A stretch of DNA of 64,000 nucleotides from Marispirochaeta sp964554875 (GTDB lineage Bacteria; Spirochaetota; Spirochaetia; JC444; Marispirochaetaceae): positions 1 through 64,000 of the forward strand of contig CAZKQJ010000009.1 in NCBI GenBank assembly GCA_964554875.1. The letters run 5' to 3'. This document shows positions 1 to 7,540 of this stretch, in pieces (position 1 is the stretch's first letter; each line of letters opens with the position of its first letter). The notes beneath the pieces were generated by a model. It searched no databases. It saw only the letters and a program-made list of their open reading frames with translations, and was not told the DNA's origin. A program made the position numbers and the translations under genes.

Positions 1-56
1 GCATGGATGAGGGAGCCGAAGAGGCAAAAAAAGAAGAGGAAAAGAAGAAGGAATAA
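1..56 (+). CDS. C-terminal end of a truncated gene
   Basis: An open frame enters from the left edge and stops with TAA at 54-56. Only about 17 codons are visible and they encode a highly charged Glu/Lys tail (AKKEEEKKKE). Such tails occur on many unrelated proteins, so no function can be given. The frame is the only one open across this end, but with so few codons it is tentative. Confidence 0.45.
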   Translation, partial: MDEGAEEAKKEEEKKKE

Positions 57-162
57 TATCCCTCCCCAGACAATACTGCCGAATAATTGTTCCGCCAGTG
101 ACTGGATAACAGGGATTACCAGGACCTGGCAGAGCTTTTACGGGCACCTCTAAAATCTGTTT

Positions 163-314
163 GTACTGTCCTGAATCGTGGGGATAGCTCGAATTGAAAG
201 CCGGGAAATATCGGTATAAGCAGAGAATCCCGCGAGTTTTTGTATAGCGAAGCGTCTAAGTTATTTCCCGGTATGTCTTTGGTCGTAATTCATCCCCACG
301 ATTCGAGACAGTAC
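163..314. repeat. MITE-like palindromic repeat, copy 1
   Basis: A 152 bp element bounded by 23 bp inverted repeats (163-185 and 292-314, 21 of 23 positions pairing) with the core AATCGTGGGGAT. A second, inner inverted repeat (CCGGGAAATA near 201-210 against its complement near 262-271) lets most of the element fold into one long hairpin. A diverged copy of nearly identical length lies at 52654-52804. No reading frame of note is inside. It fills most of the 400 bp gap before the aldehyde dehydrogenase gene; apart from it and the promoter at 359-405 I see nothing in 57-456. Confidence 0.85.
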
Positions 315-358
315 CCAAGTTTCAAACAACACATCAGTAATCTTGTCCTCAAAATTCC

Positions 359-405
359 TTGACATCAGCTTATCATCGGTATAATCTGGGTATAATCTTA
401 ATATA
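359..405 (+). promoter_or_regulatory. Promoter and operator of the aldehyde dehydrogenase gene
   Basis: TTGACA at 359-364 and TATAAT at 380-385 form a promoter with a short 15 bp spacer. The -10 lies inside an 18 bp motif at 378-395 whose reverse complement is TTATACCCAGATTATACC, matching the island-wide pattern TTATAC-N5-TTATAC. Overlap with the -10 suggests repression, probably by one of the GntR proteins at 18431-20888. Confidence 0.65.
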
Positions 406-456
406 TTTAGATGTACACATCAGATATGCCTTGACTGATGCCAAAAGGAGGATATT

Positions 457-1926
457 TTGAGTTCTGGAAAAGAATCAATCGAGCGGTATAATAATTATAT
501 CGGAGGAGGCTGGAAAGAACCCACAAGCGGAGAGTATTACCCCGATATTAACCCTGCGGATGAAACAGACATTATTGGGCACTTTCCTCTTTCTACAACC
601 GATGATGCGGTTGAGGCTGTTTCCCAGGCCCATCAAGCATTTCCTGCCTGGAGCAAGCTACTCCCCCAGCAACGGGCAGAGTATATTACACGCTTTGCTG
701 AGCTATTGGAAAACAATATACAACGTATCGCCGAGGGACTCTGTCGTGAAGAGGGTAAAACTCTGAAGGAGGCAACAGGCGAGCCAAAACGTGGTTATAC
801 AGAGTGCAATTATTTTATCGGTGAAGCACAGCGCCTGGACGGTATAACCATGCCCAGCGACCGTGCCAACGTTTCCAGTGTCGCCGTCCGGGTTCCTCTT
901 GGAGTAATCGCCGCCATATCTCCCTGGAATTTTCCCTTCCTTACTCCCATTCGGAAGATCATCCCCGCCCTGGCGACAGGAAATACAGTTGTTTTCAAAC
1001 CGGCCTACGACACCCCTCTTTGCGGTGTTATGCTGATGGAACTGTTTGACCAGGCCGGTTTTCCTCCGGGAGTAGTAAACATGGTCATCGGCAGGGGCAG
1101 CACCATGGGGGATGCTATTTGCGGCGATCCCCGTGTAAAAGGAATCACCTTTACCGGTTCCACAACAGTAGGTCGGCGAATAAACCGTATAGCCGCAGCC
1201 AACTTTACAAAAGTACAGCTCGAAATGGGAGGAAAAAATCCCTGCATAGTCGCGCAATATCAGGACCTGGAAAGAGCGGCTAACGCGATTACCGCCGCCG
1301 CTTTCGCTGTTACCGGCCAGCGCTGTACCTCGATAAGCAGGGTAATCGTAATGCGGGACCAGGCGGAAGAGCTTGAATCCCTCATAACAAAGAAGATGAA
1401 ATCCTACGTTCTGGGGAAAGGATCAGACCCACAGGTGACCATGGGGCCCGTCATCAATCGTGCTGCCGGAGAAAGCATAATGCAGTATATCCGAAGCGCA
1501 CAGGAGGATGGAGCGAAAATCCATGCCGGCGGCCGGCAGCTGACGGGAGGCGAATTCGACAAAGGCTTCTATATCGAACCGACCCTGATTACAGAAGTTA
1601 CCCCGAAGATGAAGGTTGCCATGGAAGAAATATTCGGCCCCGTGCTGGTTGTCATTAAGGTCGATTCCTTTGAAGAGGCAGTTTCAGTGGCGAATGACTC
1701 CGAATATGGACTGGCGGCTTCTCTGTTTTCTGATAACCTTGGCTGGATTCACGAGTTTCAAGAGAACGTGGAATCGGGGATGGTTCACATAAACCATGGA
1801 ACCGTAACCGATGCCTGTATGCCCTTCGGCGGTGTAAAAAGTTCCGGTCTGGGTCCGTTTTCAAAAGGCTCGACAAACAAGGATTTCTATACCAATTACA
1901 AAGTTAAGTATGTTCAGTATCGATAA
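457..1926 (+). CDS. NAD(P)-dependent aldehyde dehydrogenase
   Basis: This 489-residue protein belongs to the classical ALDH superfamily and should oxidise an aldehyde or semialdehyde to the acid in the cytoplasm. Catalytic Cys290 sits in TGQRCTS, general base Glu256 in LEMGGKNP, and the cofactor and oxyanion residues in SPWNF (Asn158) and FKPA (Lys181). Length is normal for the family. The C-terminal pattern PFGGVKSSGLGPFSKGS recalls ketoglutarate-semialdehyde-type enzymes, but the substrate is not settled. The start is TTG, set by AGGAGG at 446-451. Its operator groups it with the AOR, TRAP and dehydrogenase promoters downstream, so it probably finishes the pathway encoded by this island. 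Confidence 0.9.
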   Translation: MSSGKESIERYNNYIGGGWKEPTSGEYYPDINPADETDIIGHFPLSTTDDAVEAVSQAHQAFPAWSKLLPQQRAEYITRFAELLENNIQRIAEGLCREEGKTLKEATGEPKRGYTECNYFIGEAQRLDGITMPSDRANVSSVAVRVPLGVIAAISPWNFPFLTPIRKIIPALATGNTVVFKPAYDTPLCGVMLMELFDQAGFPPGVVNMVIGRGSTMGDAICGDPRVKGITFTGSTTVGRRINRIAAANFTKVQLEMGGKNPCIVAQYQDLERAANAITAAAFAVTGQRCTSISRVIVMRDQAEELESLITKKMKSYVLGKGSDPQVTMGPVINRAAGESIMQYIRSAQEDGAKIHAGGRQLTGGEFDKGFYIEPTLITEVTPKMKVAMEEIFGPVLVVIKVDSFEEAVSVANDSEYGLAASLFSDNLGWIHEFQENVESGMVHINHGTVTDACMPFGGVKSSGLGPFSKGSTNKDFYTNYKVKYVQYR

Positions 1927-1935
1927 CGCTCCGCA

Positions 1936-2160
1936 TCAGCCTCCCCCGATCAGGGGGAAGAGCTTTACGGAATCGGTATTGTAAACAGGAGACTGAAGGT
2001 GAGCCCTTTTTCCGTTGATCATCACGATGGCGACATCATCTTCGGGAATCCCCAGCTCCTTCAGGAGATCTGTTACTGATTTTTTCCCCTCGGCATTGAA
2101 ATGGGCCCGGGGATTCCGGACCCATTTCAACAGAGATGCATAGACCTGAATCTCACCCAT
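1936..2160 (-). CDS. MoaD/ThiS-like ubiquitin-fold sulfur carrier
   Basis: A 74-residue protein of MoaD/ThiS size ending in GG (LIGGG). In this family the C-terminal glycine is adenylated and turned into a thiocarboxylate that supplies the dithiolene sulfurs of the pterin cofactor. It starts 2 bp after the stop of the AOR gene, so the two are surely cotranscribed. Small MoaD-like proteins often sit beside AOR genes, which need a tungsten bis-pterin cofactor; a dedicated role in maturing this AOR is inferred. The tail has one glycine beyond the usual GG, which might need trimming. Confidence 0.8.
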   Translation of the reverse strand: MGEIQVYASLLKWVRNPRAHFNAEGKKSVTDLLKELGIPEDDVAIVMINGKRAHLQSPVYNTDSVKLFPLIGGG

Positions 2161-2162
2161 GT

Positions 2163-3896
2163 TTAAAACTGTGTAAGCACCGGTTCATTCTCCCACATGC
2201 TCTTCATATGCTCCATGGGGACATCGAATACTGCGTTATTCGGCGGCAGGGGCTCATCGCACATGAACTCAGGCATGGGGAAAAACTCTTCCGATACTCC
2301 TGCCTGTCTGTTAAACTCCCGTTCCATTTTTAAAACATCATAGGCCATACCCATAACATCCCTGACATCCATCTTCCAGCCGAAGCGGCCATACAGAAGC
2401 TCGCAGAATTTCTCAGGATTCTGAACAAAGGGAGGTCTCACAAACAGACAGAGCCCCAAAGTATCCAGGAGCGCCGCACGAAGCTGAAGACGTTTTGAAG
2501 CATCCACCTGACCTTCCGGTTTCAAGGGATCCATGGTTTTCAGAGTTTCAAAGGCGTTACCCGCGGTATGATCCGCCCCCATGGGAGATGTTGTATAGGT
2601 TACGCCGTTTCCCTTCAAGGCCCTTGGGTCGTAGCCGGGAATGGCCTGTCCTTTTATTACAGGTACCCGACGAACACCCAATACACGGCCGGTAATCTGA
2701 GCACCGTTGCCCAGTATCCTTCCCAGGTAGCTTCCCTCCCCTATCTGCCGGACCAGGTCCCTGGCCCCTTCAGCATCCCCGAAAGGAATGACCCCGGCTT
2801 CCATGGCGACCCCCAGGGCCGCACCTGTTTCTATGGCATCAACACCAACCTGATTACACAGATGATTCAGCTCTGCAATATCATCGAGGTTTCCAATGCC
2901 GCAGTTTGAACCGAGGAGCGAGATGTTTTCATACTGCAGGGAAGCCACTATCTTTTTCCCCTTCTTGTCGGGGAAAATATTACTGCACTGAATAATGCAA
3001 CCCGGAACACAGGGTTGCCCGGATTTTCCCTGACCGCCGCGGGAGACGATTTCCTGGCGGACCTTCTCGCCATTTATGTCGTCGGCAAACTCGAACTGAC
3101 CGCTGCTGAAATTCCGGGTGGGTAAAAGCCCGACCTCGTTCGCCAGGGCCAGAATAGCCGGGGTTCCGTATACATGACGGTTTTCCGTCTTCGGGCTTGC
3201 CCTCAATGCATCGATCAGCCATTTAGCGGCTTTCTGAAAGGCCTCCCGGTCGCTGTAGAGGGCTTTGTAATCGGATCCACGATCATCGAGGACAATCGCT
3301 TTTACTCCCTTGGACCCCATCAAAGCCCCGAGCCCACCGCGGCCGGCGTAACGGATCTGGACGTCATCGGAATCAGGAGAAGCAATGCCGGCACCGTACA
3401 TCATCATTTCTCCCGCCGGCCCAATGCAGAAAATACCGATTCCTTTGCCGTACTTCTGCCTCAGAAGGGAGATAGTCTCGTCTACGAGCTTTCCCTTCAG
3501 CTCGGGCATCGAATCCAGACGCATATCCATAGGGGATATAAAAAGGACATCCGTGGACGGCGTCGTGGGAGTATCCTCAAAGACAAGAGCTTTTATTCCA
3601 AGCCTGGAAAGCTTCCTGGCTGCGAATCCGCCGACGTTACTCTCCTTGACCCCGCCGGTGAGGGGACTTTTTCCGCCGATGGACATTTGCCCGGCGGTCG
3701 TCACGCTTGTATCGGCTAACAGCCCCTGGGAAAAAATCAACTTGTTGTACCTGCCTACAGCCTCACAGGCCGGCGGAACCTCCTTGAGCAGCAGATGGGA
3801 TATATAGCCCCGGCCGCCCCATTTTGTGTCATCCTCTGAAACTGTTTCTCTTAGGATACTCCGGGTTCGGGTATTTATACGGATTACAGTGTTCAT
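2163..3896 (-). CDS. Aldehyde:ferredoxin oxidoreductase (AOR family, tungsten-pterin)
   Basis: AOR-family enzymes interconvert aldehydes and carboxylic acids using ferredoxin, a tungsten bis-pterin and a [4Fe-4S] cluster. This 577-residue form has the N-terminal WGGRG segment, a cysteine set at residues 296, 300 and 304 (PCVPGCIIQC) and the C-terminal DTLGLC motif with Cys483, which together can bind the cubane. The first two cysteines are spaced x3 rather than the x2 of the Pyrococcus enzyme. The ATG at 3896 has a good AAGGAG and gives the usual family N-terminus; a TTG 132 bp upstream is possible but lacks a clear ribosome site and lies against the promoter. First gene of a two-gene operon with the MoaD-like carrier. 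Confidence 0.9.
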   Translation of the reverse strand: MNTVIRINTRTRSILRETVSEDDTKWGGRGYISHLLLKEVPPACEAVGRYNKLIFSQGLLADTSVTTAGQMSIGGKSPLTGGVKESNVGGFAARKLSRLGIKALVFEDTPTTPSTDVLFISPMDMRLDSMPELKGKLVDETISLLRQKYGKGIGIFCIGPAGEMMMYGAGIASPDSDDVQIRYAGRGGLGALMGSKGVKAIVLDDRGSDYKALYSDREAFQKAAKWLIDALRASPKTENRHVYGTPAILALANEVGLLPTRNFSSGQFEFADDINGEKVRQEIVSRGGQGKSGQPCVPGCIIQCSNIFPDKKGKKIVASLQYENISLLGSNCGIGNLDDIAELNHLCNQVGVDAIETGAALGVAMEAGVIPFGDAEGARDLVRQIGEGSYLGRILGNGAQITGRVLGVRRVPVIKGQAIPGYDPRALKGNGVTYTTSPMGADHTAGNAFETLKTMDPLKPEGQVDASKRLQLRAALLDTLGLCLFVRPPFVQNPEKFCELLYGRFGWKMDVRDVMGMAYDVLKMEREFNRQAGVSEEFFPMPEFMCDEPLPPNNAVFDVPMEHMKSMWENEPVLTQF

Positions 3897-4050
3897 GCCT
3901 TCTCCTTCGGACTCAGATTCCCAGGGGATATAAGCTTCGCCGGCACAATCAGCAATTACCATTTCTCTTCCGGCTGACCGGAACCACAGACCAGAGCTGC
4001 TCTCTGTCTGAAAATTTAACTGCCTCAAACACCTTGCGGTTATATCCTGA

Positions 4051-4088
4051 TTATACTATAATTATATCTTAAAGAGAGGATTTGTCAA
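4051..4088 (-). promoter_or_regulatory. Promoter and operator of the AOR operon
   Basis: On the minus strand TTGACA (4083-4088) is followed after 16 bp by TATAAT (4061-4066). The -10 overlaps TTATACTATAATTATATC (4051-4068), a member of the TTATAC-N5-TTATAC operator family of this island. Confidence 0.65.
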
Positions 4089-4159
4089 TGATTTTCAGGG
4101 TATATGAACCTTGAATAATGCCTGACGGCAGTGTTGACAGATAACAAAGGAGGTTGCAC

Positions 4160-4840
4160 ATGATCATTCGCTGGCTGGGACATGCGTCATTCTTGATCCA
4201 AAGCGAGGGCTTAAGGATCATAACCGATCCCTACGATCCGTCCATTACAAGGCTTAAACCTGTGGAGGAAAAAGCGGATATTGTTCTGCGGAGTTCGGAT
4301 GATGATATGGCCCACTGCTACATCGAATCGATTCCTGCAGGCTACTCCCTCCTCACAGCCACGGATTACGTCGACGAGGGCAAAAACCAGGTACAGATGG
4401 GAAAAACACTATTCAAATTCATGCCCTCCAGGGAGAGCCTGGTTCACAAGGAAGTCCCGAGGGAGAACGCCTTTTATCGCTTCGAGCTCGAGGGCATACA
4501 GGTAGCGCATATGGGAGACGTTGGAAATGCTTTGTCGGAAAAACAACTGAAGTTCCTTGAAGGCACAGAGATCCTAATTGCCCCCACAGGGGGACCTCCG
4601 ACAATAGACCTGGACGACCTGGTTGAGGTTGTGCGTCGGATACAACCCAGGATCGTAATTCCAATGCATTTTAAAATACCAGGTCCGCGATTCACCATGC
4701 TTCCGGTGGAGGAATTCACGAAACGCTTTTCTGGGGAGGAAGTCATAACAGCAGACTCATCGTCCCTTGAGATCAGCAGGGAAAGTCTGCCGGAAAAGAT
4801 GAGGATAATCGTCCTGAAGCCCTCGCTGCTTAAGAGCTAA
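4160..4840 (+). CDS. UlaG-like metallo-beta-lactamase-fold protein with altered metal site
   Basis: A 226-residue protein with the UlaG-type layout: WLGHASFLI at the N-terminus, the ITDPYDP segment, a central HMGDVG and the late IPMHF. UlaG relatives are metal-dependent hydrolases, often lactonases. The usual HxHxDH metal motif after the third strand is missing: the equivalent segment reads LRSSDDDMAHC, keeping one histidine at most. Either the activity is lost or the metal is bound differently. The ATG at 4160 is preceded by AGGAGG at 4148-4153; the TTG two codons earlier is too close to it. It is the only plus-strand gene between two minus-strand operons and no clear promoter was seen. Confidence 0.75.
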   Translation: MIIRWLGHASFLIQSEGLRIITDPYDPSITRLKPVEEKADIVLRSSDDDMAHCYIESIPAGYSLLTATDYVDEGKNQVQMGKTLFKFMPSRESLVHKEVPRENAFYRFELEGIQVAHMGDVGNALSEKQLKFLEGTEILIAPTGGPPTIDLDDLVEVVRRIQPRIVIPMHFKIPGPRFTMLPVEEFTKRFSGEEVITADSSSLEISRESLPEKMRIIVLKPSLLKS

Positions 4841-4850
4841 TAAGCGGGAA

Positions 4851-5609
4851 TCAGTCCGGATTCTTCCAGAGAGCCCGGCAATATTCAAGGGAATCAGCGG
4901 AAGCGTCCTCGGGAAGAGTGATCACATTGTTATAACCTGCTGTTCGCAGGGCGCTAAAAAAAGATTTGTAGTCAAACCCGTCTTCCTTTTTTGGAGCCCT
5001 GCGCTGAGGCCCTTCCGGGAGCGGATTTTCGATTTGCACATGGCTAATTAACGAAAAGTATCTGTCGATATCCGAAAAAGAGAACCCGATATCCGAAAGT
5101 TCCCGTAAACTTATCATGGACGAGAGGTTGTCCTTGTCCACCAGGGGAAGAAACTCTGAGACTTCCTCCAGGGTGTTCAGAAAATTGGTACGCCGGGGTC
5201 CCAGGGGCTCAACCAGAATGGATATATCAAAATTACCGGCTATCTCGCAGAGCATGTACAGGAACTGCATAAGCTGTTCCTTGACTGCGCTGATATCGCC
5301 CTCCAGAGGCAATACCCTTGAGCGACCTTCGCTCCAGGCGATCCTTTTGCATCCCAGTTCTGCCGCCCTGGAAACCGCCCTTTTCAGATACTCCGTCCAG
5401 GCGTAAATGTTGAATCCCCGCTCTGTTACATGAGCATCGGGAGGCAAGGGCGAGGAACAGACCTCGGGGACCATGCCAATCTGCGCCCAGTCCTCCCTGC
5501 TTAAGGTGTTAAGCAATTCAAGACTGGGTTGTATGCGGTCAAAACCCTCTGACCCTGACTGCAGAATTCCGGACAAATTATGCACCATCCTGGCCCAGCG
5601 AACACTCAT
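4851..5609 (-). CDS. Sugar-phosphate isomerase/epimerase-like TIM-barrel protein
   Basis: About 252 residues resembling the xylose-isomerase-like/AP-endonuclease-2 TIM barrels, which isomerise or epimerise ketoses or dehydrate inosose-type substrates using a divalent metal. Conserved-looking strand ends include the ILVEPLGPRRTNF and SHVQIENPLPEG segments, which could supply metal-binding Glu and His. The frame is open further upstream but would overlap the preceding dehydroquinase gene; ATG at 5609 with GGGAG upstream leaves a 31 bp gap and starts on strand one. Last gene of the ten-gene operon that begins with the TRAP binding protein. The family is divergent, so the exact reaction is unknown. 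Confidence 0.7.
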   Translation of the reverse strand: MSVRWARMVHNLSGILQSGSEGFDRIQPSLELLNTLSREDWAQIGMVPEVCSSPLPPDAHVTERGFNIYAWTEYLKRAVSRAAELGCKRIAWSEGRSRVLPLEGDISAVKEQLMQFLYMLCEIAGNFDISILVEPLGPRRTNFLNTLEEVSEFLPLVDKDNLSSMISLRELSDIGFSFSDIDRYFSLISHVQIENPLPEGPQRRAPKKEDGFDYKSFFSALRTAGYNNVITLPEDASADSLEYCRALWKNPD

Positions 5610-5640
5610 TCCTGCAACTCCCGCCTGTAAAAAATCGTCA

Positions 5641-6084
5641 TCATAGTGCCCCCAGATTAACGAGAGCCTCCAGGGCCAGTATATAACTCTTTTTGCCAAA
5701 TCCGCCGATGACACCGACGCATACCGGAGCAATCACCGATTTATGCCGGAACTCCTCACGGGCATGAACATTTGATATATAGACTTCCACACAGGGGAGG
5801 AGCATCGCACCGATGGCGCTTCGCAGAGCGTAGCTGTAGTGAGCCAGGGCTCCGGCATTTATTATTACTCCTTCATGCGTCTCAGGTGCGGCCTGAAGGC
5901 AGTCAATCAATGCACCCTCGCTGTTGAACTGGCGACATTCAACCGCTACACCCAGTTCCCGGGCTCGTGTTTCAAGTCCTTTGTGAATATCTTCAAGGGA
6001 CCCTTCCCCGTAGATGGAAATTTTCCGCGACCCAAGAAGATTCAGGTTCGGGCCGGATACAACCAGGAATTGTCTCTTTTTCAT
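5641..6084 (-). CDS. Type-II dehydroquinase-like protein, catalytic His replaced by Tyr
   Basis: A 147-residue paralogue of the neighbouring type-II 3-dehydroquinate dehydratase. It keeps GPNLNLLG (Asn13), Arg20, Tyr25, NAGALAHY (Asn76, His82), Glu100 and the SNVHAREEFRH tail (Arg109). The residue matching catalytic His101 of the Mycobacterium tuberculosis enzyme is Tyr102: EVYISN instead of EVHISN. That histidine takes part in the elimination step, so this copy may be inactive on dehydroquinate or have a new substrate. ATG 6084 has AAGGAG; a longer start would run into the upstream gene. Gaps to the neighbours are 23 and 31 bp, so it is cotranscribed. Confidence 0.85.
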   Translation of the reverse strand: MKKRQFLVVSGPNLNLLGSRKISIYGEGSLEDIHKGLETRARELGVAVECRQFNSEGALIDCLQAAPETHEGVIINAGALAHYSYALRSAIGAMLLPCVEVYISNVHAREEFRHKSVIAPVCVGVIGGFGKKSYILALEALVNLGAL

Positions 6085-6107
6085 AACGGGCTCCTTGTCC
6101 ATCTGTC

Positions 6108-6560
6108 TCAAACCTGCCATGGATCGAAGCGTTCTTCCATGAGAGCACGAAGAGCAAGAATATATCCGTGGGACCCCAACCCACAGATCTGCCCTATACA
6201 TACAGGGGCAAGCACCGAAACATGACGAAAGGATTCACGCTTGAATATATTGGATATGTGGACTTCCACCGTCGCTACCTGAGCGGAAGATATTGCATCC
6301 CGCAGGGCGATTGAATAGTGAGTATAGGCTCCGGCGTTCAGCACAATTCCATCCACCCGGTTCCTGCATCCCTGGATATAGGAGCACAGCTCGCCTTCCG
6401 AATTGGACTGGTAGAATTCGACGTCGACGCCAAGGGATTCCGCCTCATTCTCCACATCGGCATTGATATCATCCATCGACTGCCCACCGTAAATGCCAAT
6501 TTCCCGCTTTCCCAACATGTTCAAATTAGGACCGTGGATTACTGCCACTCTTTTCGGCAC
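6108..6560 (-). CDS. Type-II 3-dehydroquinate dehydratase family protein
   Basis: A 150-residue type-II dehydroquinase, a small flavodoxin-like fold that works as a dodecamer. In biosynthesis or quinate catabolism the family interconverts 3-dehydroquinate and 3-dehydroshikimate. All expected residues are in place with M. tuberculosis numbering: Asn12, Arg19, Tyr24, Asn75, His81, Glu99, His101 and Arg108. It is embedded in a catabolic TRAP operon, and no other chorismate-pathway gene lies nearby except an altered AroE-like gene, so a catabolic role on a cyclic polyol acid is more likely than aromatic amino acid synthesis. The 104 bp between it and the AroE-like gene shows no feature. Confidence 0.9.
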   Translation of the reverse strand: MPKRVAVIHGPNLNMLGKREIGIYGGQSMDDINADVENEAESLGVDVEFYQSNSEGELCSYIQGCRNRVDGIVLNAGAYTHYSIALRDAISSAQVATVEVHISNIFKRESFRHVSVLAPVCIGQICGLGSHGYILALRALMEERFDPWQV

Positions 6561-6664
6561 GGGGTAACTCCTTTGTTCCGCATCCGCTTTGCTTTATACG
6601 AAATGCTCTGGAAAAACTATACAGGCTTTCAGGCAGCGATGCAATCTATCATCCCCCCCTTCGA

Positions 6665-7525
6665 CTACTGTGCCTTTATTATCTCCAGCATGACCTTTCG
6701 CATTATTTCCGCGGGTTCGGGAAGCCCCGTCATGAGAGAAAAGCCCTTGATCCCCTGGTTGATTGCCATTCCAACGCCGTTCATGATGCCGCAGCCCAGG
6801 CTTTCAGCATCCCTGAGCAGGCGGGTCTTTGGTGGGTTGTAGGTAATGTCGCAGACAAAAAGATCCCTGAAAAGATGCTTCTTTTCAACCGGAGTTCCCT
6901 CCAGGTCCTGGTACATGCCGATACCGGTAGCATTTATGAGAACATTACTGGTTCGAAGTAATTCAGGAACATCATCCGAACCTGAATCAACATAGACGGC
7001 ACAATTTCGTATCTTTGTGTTTATATCCTCCACAAGGGACTGACTTGCACTGTCAAATTTATCGATGATATAGAGCTTTCGCGCCCCGTTGAATGCCAGG
7101 GTTGAGCTCACGGCCCGGGATGCACCACCGGCTCCGAAAACAAAGAATGTCGTTTCAGCCAGATCGAAGGATGTTTCGTCGAGCAGGGATTGAACAAAGC
7201 CCGACCCGTCGGTATTGTAGCCCTTCAGTACCTTGTCCTGTATCCTCACCACATTGACGGAGCCTATTTTAAGGGCAAGTTCATCTATTTCATCCAGGTA
7301 TTCCAGGATCTTGATCTTGTTGGGTTTTGTTACATTGAATCCCGCATAATTCATGCAGCGGATGGCCTCGACAATGGTTCCGAGCTTGTCATTTCCGACT
7401 TCTATGGGAAAGTAGAAATAATCGAGACCAAGCTGTCGGAAGGTTTCGTTAAACATTTGAGGAGCAAAGGTCTGTCCAAGAGGATTTCCCAGCAGACTGA
7501 GCAGTTTTGTATGTACGCTTACCAT
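6665..7525 (-). CDS. Shikimate/quinate dehydrogenase-like protein with altered substrate loop
   Basis: A 286-residue AroE-family NAD(P)-dependent dehydrogenase. It has the catalytic lysine (NVTKPNK, Lys70), the catalytic aspartate (NTDGSG, Asp106), the GAGGASRA dinucleotide loop and NATGIGM. The N-terminal substrate loop normally carries two serines in HSxSP that hold the shikimate carboxylate; here it reads QTFAP, giving Thr19 and Ala21. Substrate use has probably shifted away from shikimate, as in the quinate- and aminoshikimate-type AroE relatives. It sits between two dehydroquinase paralogues and a Zn-dehydrogenase, so a ring-type polyol or keto acid is a reasonable guess for its substrate. 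Confidence 0.85.
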   Translation of the reverse strand: MVSVHTKLLSLLGNPLGQTFAPQMFNETFRQLGLDYFYFPIEVGNDKLGTIVEAIRCMNYAGFNVTKPNKIKILEYLDEIDELALKIGSVNVVRIQDKVLKGYNTDGSGFVQSLLDETSFDLAETTFFVFGAGGASRAVSSTLAFNGARKLYIIDKFDSASQSLVEDINTKIRNCAVYVDSGSDDVPELLRTSNVLINATGIGMYQDLEGTPVEKKHLFRDLFVCDITYNPPKTRLLRDAESLGCGIMNGVGMAINQGIKGFSLMTGLPEPAEIMRKVMLEIIKAQ

Positions 7526-7540
7526 AGTCTCTCCCTGGTG

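Noticed and set aside
2163..4028. AOR start at the TTG at 4028
   Set aside because: It would begin against the promoter/operator, lacks a ribosome site and adds 44 residues not expected in the family; ATG 3896 has AAGGAG and the standard N-terminus.
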